10,887 nucleotides of DNA, taken from Dehalococcoidia bacterium. Lineage in GTDB: Bacteria; Chloroflexota; Dehalococcoidia; JAENJB01. Shown piece by piece: positions 7,063-10,887 of this stretch. The number at the start of each line of letters is the position of its first letter. Position 1 is the stretch's first letter. The translations under genes and the position numbers were made by a program. The stretch covers positions 1-10,887 of the forward strand of contig JAENJB010000033.1 of NCBI GenBank assembly GCA_016844565.1, read 5' to 3'. The notes under the pieces are model-generated. The model was not told where the DNA came from and made no database searches. It saw nothing but the letters and a program-made list of their open reading frames with translations.

Positions 7063-7500
7063 GTGGAGAGAACAGCTTTGTTTACCCAGCTATCCGACCT
7101 TAAAGACCAGACTTGGCAACTTGCTCGCGAAAGCCTCGACCAGGGCGAAGCTCCCATCTACCGAACACTGACCGAATTTGCGGAACGGCTCACACGGCTG
7201 CTTGCCCCACCTCCCAATGGAAAGCCGGTCGGTCCGGAGCGAGTCTCCAACACCAGAGGAAACTCAGTACTCATCCCCATCTTCGCACGATACAAAGGTA
7301 CCAGATATGAGGGACAGCTGGATACTGCTCGAAATAATGGTGGGAGGGGGCAATGCCTCCTCTTTGACGGGCAATGGAGGACCACCTCTGGGGCTGCACG
7401 CCACATCACAAATACCCAAGTGAATGGTTGGCGTTTCTGGAAGTATATGCGGAAAGACGGGTCAGTGGGCCTCATAGGAGAACTGGCGAAGCAGCGATAA
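7063..7500 (+). CDS. Small stand-alone protein with RAMA/DUF4357-like C-terminal domain
   Basis: A 145-residue protein. The C-terminal half (about 72-145) has the features of the RAMA/DUF4357 type: PIFARYKGTRYEGQL, then LLFDGQWRTTSGAARHITN, then the hallmark VNGWRFWK (120-127). RAMA means restriction enzyme/adenine methylase-associated and is thought to bind modified DNA. The N-terminal part (about 1-50) is predicted helical, with charged heptad-like residues (FTQLSDLKDQTWQLARESL), and may dimerise; the linker is Pro-rich. The GTG start is supported by AGGAGG ten bases upstream and a strong promoter at 6996-7024. No methylase or nuclease gene adjoins it, so it is not an obvious part of a restriction system here. 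The domain assignment is by eye and moderately sure; the function (DNA or modification sensing) is inference. Confidence 0.8.
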   Translation: MERTALFTQLSDLKDQTWQLARESLDQGEAPIYRTLTEFAERLTRLLAPPPNGKPVGPERVSNTRGNSVLIPIFARYKGTRYEGQLDTARNNGGRGQCLLFDGQWRTTSGAARHITNTQVNGWRFWKYMRKDGSVGLIGELAKQR

Positions 7501-7609
7501 TGCATGGCTTGGCGTGCCGTCTCTCCCACGCGCACGGGGGTATGGTATGTATCAGTGGCTTCGCTTTTCTGGTGGCTTGATGATGATGACGATGACCTGG
7601 TGAAGGGTG
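7501..7609 (+). other. Short non-coding stretch with GAT triplet repeat
   Basis: No supported gene. A run of GAT/GAC triplets (about 7579-7597) yields poly-Asp, poly-Ser or repeated TGA stops depending on frame. Open frames across it lack ribosome binding sites, and their proteins look like read-through of this repeat. Confidence 0.4.
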
Positions 7610-7643
7610 AGCGGTCTTGTGGCGGGATTTGCTTAACTAAGGG
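7610..7643 (+). repeat. 34-bp exact direct repeat, copy 1
   Basis: An exact 34-base sequence beginning AGCGGTCTTGTGGCGGG and ending CTTAACTAAGGG is found here and again at 7968-8001, 358 bases apart in the same orientation. In this copy the final Gs extend to GGGGGG and form the ribosome binding site of the small ORF at 7651. The repeat therefore looks like a duplicated gene leader. Confidence 0.85.
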
Positions 7644-7650
7644 GGGTGAC

Positions 7651-7937
7651 ATGAACTGGTTCCAAAGACACCTTAACTGGACGTGGGTATTGGGGTATCC
7701 GCTAACACTTGTAATAATGCTTTATATATAACAGAATTCGTAATGGGTGGGGCAGGGGGAGCTTATTCTACTGCCCGTGATATTGTCGGTGGAGTTGCTG
7801 TTGTCATTATGCTGGGAGTATCTGCTTGGGTTATCTACCGGAAGGGGCGAAGCCTATGGTGGCTTCTCCTCGTAGGTCAGCTTTCACCACTATGGCTGGA
7901 AAACAAGAAGAAGAAACCAGAACCATTGGACAGTTAA
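7651..7937 (+). pseudogene. Frameshifted small membrane protein
   Basis: An ATG at 7651, with a good ribosome binding site (AAGGGGGGTGAC), opens a 26-codon frame starting MNWFQRHLNWTWVLGYPLTL and stopping at the TAA at 7729-7731. The stop lies in a (TA)4 tract (7723-7730). Removing one TA joins it to a second frame running to the TAA at 7935-7937, giving about 94 residues. The rejoined part includes VGGVAVVIMLGVSAWVIYRKGRSLWWLLL, SPLWLENK and a lysine-rich end. The whole reads as a small two-helix membrane protein. From memory it resembles a Dehalococcoidia family with an MNWF..HLNWTW start and an RSLWWLLL...PLWL end. A recent two-base insertion, phase variation, programmed frameshifting or a sequencing error could each explain the break. 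The gene lies between the two copies of the 34-bp repeat. Confidence 0.6.
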
Positions 7938-7967
7938 GTCCGAACTGGCTGCCGAGGCTGAGTATCA

Positions 7968-8001
7968 AGCGGTCTTGTGGCGGGATTTGCTTAACTAAGG
8001 G
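7968..8001 (+). repeat. 34-bp exact direct repeat, copy 2
   Basis: Identical to 7610-7643. It lies 30 bases after the end of the broken membrane-protein gene, but here no start codon or gene follows. Eleven bases downstream a palindromic element begins (8013). It may be the leftover leader of a second tandem copy of the same gene, removed or replaced when the element arrived. Confidence 0.85.
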
Positions 8002-8012
8002 AACGTCTATCT

Positions 8013-8096
8013 TGTCATTGCGAGGCCCGGCTAAGGGCCGAAGCAATCCGTCTCGTCCCCGGGGTTACGGATTGCTTCGCTTCGCTCGCAATGACA
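8013..8096. repeat. Modular palindromic repeat element, copy 1
   Basis: An 84-bp inverted repeat. The left unit (8013-8050) is TGTCATTGCGAG, a 15-base module GCCCGGCTAAGGGCC, then GAAGCAATCCG. The right unit (8068-8096), read on the minus strand, is TGTCATTGCGAG, the short module CGAAGC, then GAAGCAATCCG. The centre holds CCCCGGGG (8057-8064). A second element of the same design is at 10071-10159. Such elements are typical non-autonomous, REP/MITE-like repeats. It sits between the tail of the decayed gene region and the stop of the minus-strand molybdoprotein gene, and could serve as that gene's transcription end. No target-site duplication is evident. Confidence 0.85.
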
Positions 8097-8112
8097 GCAA
8101 CGACTTAGAGGC

Positions 8113-8682
8113 CTAGTCCGAGTGCCGGTCCGCTCTCCAGGGCTCAGCCGTATTGCTGTAGCCGCGGCTCTCCCAGAAACCAAGTTCTTCCACGTCCAGC
8201 AGCTTGAATCCTCGCACCCACTTGGCGCTTTTATAGGCATATTTCGAGGGCACCAGCAGCCTCAACGGAAAACCGTGCTCCGGGCTCAACTCCATCCCGT
8301 TGAACTTGATCGCCAGAAGGGTGTCTTCCGCAGTGAGTTTATCCAGTGTGAGATTTGTGGTATAGCCGCCTATGGAATGGACGAGAGCGAACTTCGCACC
8401 TGCCTTTGGTCGAGCCGCCCGGACCAGGTCCCTCGCGGGCACCCCCTCCCACTCATCATCCAGGCGTGACCATCCGGTGACGCAGTGGAAATCGCTCCTC
8501 TGCACGCGGCGAGGAAGCTTGAGGAACTCCTCCCAGCGGAACTCCAGAGGATTCTCCACCTCACCCCAGACAACGAAGCGCCACGACCCGGCCTCGAACT
8601 TGGGTATATCCCCCACGTGAAGCACCGGAAAGTCCGCCGTCACTGCCTGCCCGGGCGGGATTCCTGTTCGTTCGTCCTTCAA
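8113..8682 (-). CDS. Sulfite-oxidase-fold molybdopterin oxidoreductase, cytosolic
   Basis: A 189-residue single-domain protein of the oxidoreductase molybdopterin-binding family (PF00174). The conserved cysteine expected to bind molybdenum is Cys67 in SDFHCVTGWS (63-72). Other family marks are GSWRFVVWGEVENPLEF (32-48), SIGGYTTNL (103-111), LLAIKFNGMELSPEHGFPLRLLVP (122-145) and KYAYKSAKWVRGFKLLD (147-163), all fitting the cofactor-binding fold. There is no Tat signal peptide, heme domain or C-terminal dimer domain, so it should be a small cytosolic enzyme. Substrate and electron partner are unknown; sulfite oxidation or repair of oxidised protein residues (as by YedY/MsrP) are family possibilities only. 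The TTG start is chosen because AAAGGA lies about 8 bases upstream and no in-frame ATG is better placed. The gene is divergent from the metallopeptidase gene; its stop is 17 bp from a palindromic element. Confidence 0.9.
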   Translation of the reverse strand: MKDERTGIPPGQAVTADFPVLHVGDIPKFEAGSWRFVVWGEVENPLEFRWEEFLKLPRRVQRSDFHCVTGWSRLDDEWEGVPARDLVRAARPKAGAKFALVHSIGGYTTNLTLDKLTAEDTLLAIKFNGMELSPEHGFPLRLLVPSKYAYKSAKWVRGFKLLDVEELGFWESRGYSNTAEPWRADRHSD

Positions 8683-8749
8683 AGAGCGGTTCCTTTCAGT
8701 GCGGATACGACTCCACTCCAGAACAGAGGCAACATGCTTCGACTCAACT

Positions 8750-8777
8750 ATTATGTTATGCTTATTTCCATAGACAA
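8750..8777 (-). promoter_or_regulatory. Possible promoter of the molybdoprotein gene
   Basis: On the minus strand, TTGTCT (8772-8777) and CATAAT (8750-8755) are separated by 16 bases, giving four-of-six and five-of-six matches. The leader would be about 60 bases. It almost touches the 5' end of the divergent gene at 8783, whose own promoter must overlap this AT-rich stretch. No good plus-strand promoter was found. Confidence 0.4.
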
Positions 8778-8782
8778 TTCAA

Positions 8783-10015
8783 GTGACCTCTGACAACCGA
8801 ACAATGGACAAACCGACCTTCAAAAGGGGCCTGCTCGCAAGCATCTTATCTTTCTTCCTGATCATCGGCCTCTGGCTGGCCTTTCGCCCATCGGCGAAGG
8901 GCCTGTACAAGACCATCAAGCCATACACATTCAGTATCGTGAACTGGGAACTCAGCAACGCCCCGGCCAAGTGGTTTCATGAGGCGAAAAACCATTTCCA
9001 GCAGCCCGCACTCTCCACGGACGCTCAGAAGGAACTGATTGGAGAGTACCTGGACCTCGCATCAAAGCTGAACCGGCTTGAGGCGGAGGGCATGTCCGCC
9101 GCCGGCCAGACAAGTGGAGAAGTCCACTACCGGCTAGCACAGATCTTTCGCTACCGGCTAGCACAAATCTCGCCACAGGTGGAGTCCGTTCTGCAGGAGC
9201 AGGTCAGGACCGTCCTCATCGCGGAAGGTTTCGGCCAGCGGCTTCCCTCGGGGACAGCCTTTCTCCTGCCGCCGCTGAGCTTCAAGATGACGCCCGCTCC
9301 CAACATCCTGTCCATCTCTCCCCGCGAAACAATTGAACTAAAGCAGACTTTCTTGATGGACGCCGCCCTCGATGACGCGCAAATCAAGACGATAGAAAGC
9401 AACATCGAGAAGCTGGGCCTCTCAGCTTACGTGGAGAGGAGCGGCGGCATAGCCACCTACCCCAGCCTGATTCCCCCCACGGAGAACCTCGATTCGGTGC
9501 TATCCACCATCGCCCATGAATGGTTCCACCAGTACCTCTTCTTTCGCCCCCTGGGAAGACACTACCGTTCCACCTATCAAATGACCACCATCAACGAGAC
9601 GGTGGCCAACATGGCCGGCAAGGAAATCGGCGCCCGATCCCGCTCGCTATACTACGGGACACCCGATGCACCCGGGAAAACAGGCCCACCTGTGCCGGCC
9701 TTCAACTTCGCTGCCGCTATGATGGAAATACGAGGCCAGGTAGACAAGTACCTGTCTACAGGGGATATTGAGCAAGCCGAGAAATTCATGGAGGAACAGC
9801 GCCTGTTCCTCGCCACCAGGGGCTACCGTCTGCGGAAACTGAATCAGGCCTACCTGGCTTTTCACTCCAGCTACGCCGACGACCCGGCTTTCAGCAACAT
9901 CATCGGCCAGCAGCTACGGCAACTGCGCCAGCGGTCCACCTCTCTCGCCGACTTCGTAAAGGTGGTATCCCAGGTCACCACGCCGGATGGGCTGCCGAGG
10001 TTGCTCAAACGCTAG
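8783..10015 (+). CDS. Membrane-anchored HExxH zinc metallopeptidase (gluzincin-like)
   Basis: A 410-residue protein with one N-terminal membrane anchor (about 15-34, LLASILSFFLIIGLWLAF) preceded by basic residues. The rest should lie outside the membrane. Zinc-site motifs are clear: TIAHEWFHQYLFF (242-254) gives His245, Glu246 and His249, and TINETVANMAGKEIG (269-283) gives Glu272 as the likely third ligand, the gluzincin arrangement. Before this lies a long helical region (about 75-150), and after it another (about 315-395). Peptidase activity is inferred from the motifs; the substrate is unknown. A 24-bp in-frame tandem duplication encodes YRLAQIFR/YRLAQISP (117-132). Two starts are possible, the GTG at 8783 and the ATG at 8804. 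Neither has a visible Shine-Dalgarno site, so this is uncertain. The gene runs alone, divergent from the molybdoprotein and followed by a palindromic element. Confidence 0.85.
   Translation: MTSDNRTMDKPTFKRGLLASILSFFLIIGLWLAFRPSAKGLYKTIKPYTFSIVNWELSNAPAKWFHEAKNHFQQPALSTDAQKELIGEYLDLASKLNRLEAEGMSAAGQTSGEVHYRLAQIFRYRLAQISPQVESVLQEQVRTVLIAEGFGQRLPSGTAFLLPPLSFKMTPAPNILSISPRETIELKQTFLMDAALDDAQIKTIESNIEKLGLSAYVERSGGIATYPSLIPPTENLDSVLSTIAHEWFHQYLFFRPLGRHYRSTYQMTTINETVANMAGKEIGARSRSLYYGTPDAPGKTGPPVPAFNFAAAMMEIRGQVDKYLSTGDIEQAEKFMEEQRLFLATRGYRLRKLNQAYLAFHSSYADDPAFSNIIGQQLRQLRQRSTSLADFVKVVSQVTTPDGLPRLLKR
9128..9175 (+). repeat. 24-bp tandem duplication inside the metallopeptidase gene
   Basis: The unit beginning TACCGGCTAGCACA occurs at 9128-9151 and again at 9152-9175, in frame. 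The first 18 bases of the units differ at one position (G or A); the last few bases diverge. The result is an eight-residue repeat (YRLAQI plus two residues) in a predicted helix. Confidence 0.8.
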
Positions 10016-10070
10016 AACCAGCAATCCTTACCACCCGTCATTGCCTCGAGGTCGTTTACTAATACAGTTC

Positions 10071-10159
10071 TGTCATTGCGAGCGAAGCGAAGCAATCTCA
10101 ACAGTGCTATAGAGATTGCTTCGTCGTCCCGATCGCCGTCGGGACTCCTCGCAATGACA
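10071..10159. repeat. Modular palindromic repeat element, copy 2
   Basis: An 89-bp inverted repeat with the same arms as 8013-8096. The left unit (10071-10099) is TGTCATTGCGAG, CGAAGC, GAAGCAATCTC. The right unit (10112-10159), on the minus strand, has TGTCATTGCGAG, a 25-base module containing GTCCCGA-CGGCGA-TCGGGAC, then GAAGCAATCTC. The 12-base spacer differs from that of copy 1. A fragment, CGTCATTGC at about 10036-10044, may be a remnant of another unit. The element occupies the gap between the metallopeptidase and gatC, where it could act as a bidirectional transcript end or RNA-stabilising hairpin. Confidence 0.85.
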
Positions 10160-10207
10160 GCTACAGCCCCTCTTTGCTCTCTATCTGCGCTGATGTCACA
10201 GAAATGT

Positions 10208-10215
10208 TATATAAT
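10208..10215 (+). promoter_or_regulatory. Probable gatC promoter -10 region
   Basis: TATAAT at 10210-10215 overlaps TATATA at 10208-10213, which is preceded by TGT (extended -10 form). No convincing -35 is present at 16-18 bases. Transcription would begin near 10220, giving a leader of about 26 bases. It lies just after the palindromic element. Confidence 0.45.
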
Positions 10216-10247
10216 GGGACATTATTTTCCTTATCTAGAGACGCACA

Positions 10248-10535
10248 ATGAAGCTAAGCCGAGAGGAAGTCCTGCACATCGCCACCCTGGCAAGGCTGGG
10301 TCTCACCGACGCCGAGATGGAGAAGCTGCAGGAGCAACTGTCCAACATCCTGGAGAACTTCGAGATTCTCCAGCAGGTGGACACGAACAACGTGCCCCCC
10401 ACATCCCAATCTATTGACCTTCAGAACATCCTGCGCAACGATAAAGAAGCCCCCTCCTACCCCCAACAGCAGATACTGGCCAATGCGCCTCGCGCAGAGG
10501 ACGGGTACTTCAGGGTCAACGCCATACTGGAGTGA
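10248..10535 (+). CDS. gatC: Asp/Glu-tRNA(Asn/Gln) amidotransferase subunit C
   Basis: The 95-residue protein matches GatC, the small belt subunit that holds GatA and GatB together in the GatCAB amidotransferase. That complex converts misacylated Glu-tRNA(Gln) and Asp-tRNA(Asn) to the correct Gln and Asn forms. Family marks are the start MKLSREEVLHIATLARLGLTD, QEQLSNILENFEILQQVDT (29-47), the PTSQ linker and the end NAPRAEDGYFRVNAILE. Length is typical. The ribosome binding site before the ATG is weak (GAGA about 9 bases upstream). The stop is 9 bases before the TTG of gatA, so the two are co-translated. Presence of GatCA suggests an organism that makes Gln-tRNA or Asn-tRNA indirectly. Confidence 0.96.
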   Translation: MKLSREEVLHIATLARLGLTDAEMEKLQEQLSNILENFEILQQVDTNNVPPTSQSIDLQNILRNDKEAPSYPQQQILANAPRAEDGYFRVNAILE

Positions 10536-10544
10536 GGGGCACCG

Positions 10545-10887
10545 TTGAATAAGCTGCATCAGCTGACCATCCACGAGGCGCACCTCCAGCTTGAGAAGAA
10601 ACAGGTCACCTCCATCGAGCTGACCGAGGCTGTCTTGGCGCGCCTTAATGACCTTCAGGATAAGGTCCACCCGTGCGTCACCATCACCGCCGACCTGGCG
10701 CTTCGCCAGGCCCGGCAGGCGGATAAGCGCATCGCTGCCGGCAGGTGCCGCCCCCTCACCGGCATCCCCCTGGCGATAAAGGACAACATCTGCACCAAAG
10801 GCATACGCACCACCTGCTCGTCCAGGATGCTGGAGAATTTCGTGCCCCCATACGATGCCACGGTCATGACAAAACTCCACCGCGAAG
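10545..10887 (+). CDS. gatA: Glutamyl-tRNA amidotransferase subunit A, 5' part
   Basis: This is the amidase subunit of GatCAB, which frees ammonia from glutamine and passes it to GatB. The first 114 codons are present and the frame runs off the window edge. The start is taken as TTG at 10545 because GAGGGG lies five bases upstream and the protein then begins MNKLHQLTIHEAHLQLEKKQ, as in the family. The amidase signature start LTGIPLAIKDNICTKG (71-86) is visible, with catalytic Lys79 of the Ser-cisSer-Lys triad. ATVMTKLHRE follows near the edge. The two catalytic serines lie beyond the window. It sits directly behind gatC in the usual order. Confidence 0.95.
   Translation, partial: MNKLHQLTIHEAHLQLEKKQVTSIELTEAVLARLNDLQDKVHPCVTITADLALRQARQADKRIAAGRCRPLTGIPLAIKDNICTKGIRTTCSSRMLENFVPPYDATVMTKLHRE

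Noticed and set aside
7158..7652. Minus-strand frame with a poly-Ser run
   Set aside because: The serine run comes from the GAT triplet repeat. The frame overlaps the well-supported RAMA-like gene and has no recognisable domain.
7504..7731. 75-codon frame with a poly-Asp run running into the small ORF at 7651
   Set aside because: The ATG at 7651 has the ribosome binding site, and the upstream part reads through the triplet repeat and the 34-bp repeat. Only the end from 7651 is coding-like.
7610..8001. CRISPR-like array
   Set aside because: There are only two 34-bp repeats, 358 bp apart, with a gene remnant between them. There is no regular spacer and no cas gene.
7826..8116. 96-codon plus-strand frame
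   Set aside because: It is made of the shadow of the broken membrane-protein gene, the direct repeat and the palindromic element translated through; there is no ribosome binding site.
10254..10880. Minus-strand frame of 208 codons opposite gatC-gatA
   Set aside because: GatC and GatA on the plus strand are unmistakable, and the opposite frame is Gly/Leu/Gln-rich with no domain.

Overview
The window looks like a bacterial chromosome fragment. The best guess is a Chloroflexota/Dehalococcoidia-like lineage, often seen only as metagenome-assembled genomes. The clues are the family resemblance of several small proteins, a split two-subunit transketolase, a GatC-GatA pair, and palindromic repeats built on TGTCATTGCGAG...GAAGCAATC. 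This is recognition from memory, not a database match. The genes are ordinary bacterial ones with good Shine-Dalgarno sites and ATG, GTG and TTG starts. I see no rRNA, tRNA, CRISPR array or complete insertion sequence.

Layout. (1) 60-2830, plus strand: a small basic protein with a winged-helix-like C-terminus. It is followed by a tight three-gene unit: a 4-TM protein, a B12-binding-type radical SAM enzyme overlapping it by 4 bp, and a second 4-TM protein. (2) 2943-4907, plus strand: an MsbA-type ABC exporter half-transporter with an unusual charged insertion early in its ATPase domain. (3) 4949-6817, minus strand: the two halves of transketolase, N-terminal subunit first, translationally linked, with an extended -10 promoter. 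(4) 7063-7500, plus strand: a small stand-alone protein ending in a RAMA/DUF4357-like domain, divergent from transketolase, with a near-consensus promoter. (5) 7501-8100: a degraded accessory patch. It holds a small membrane protein broken by a two-base change in a TA tract, an exact 34-bp direct repeat on both sides of it, and a palindromic repeat element. (6) 8113-8682, minus strand: a small cytosolic sulfite-oxidase-fold molybdoprotein, divergent from (7) 8783-10015, plus strand: a membrane-anchored HExxH metallopeptidase. (8) 10071-10159: a second palindromic element. (9) 10248 to the end: gatC and the start of gatA, for tRNA-dependent amidation of Asp/Glu-tRNA.

How the genes fit together. 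Transketolase and GatCA are housekeeping functions. The most suggestive functional unit is the radical SAM enzyme between two small membrane proteins, because its domain order resembles that of lipid-modifying enzymes. The most interesting non-coding structure is the pair of palindromic elements. They share fixed arms but carry three different interchangeable inner modules, and each module is itself able to form a hairpin.
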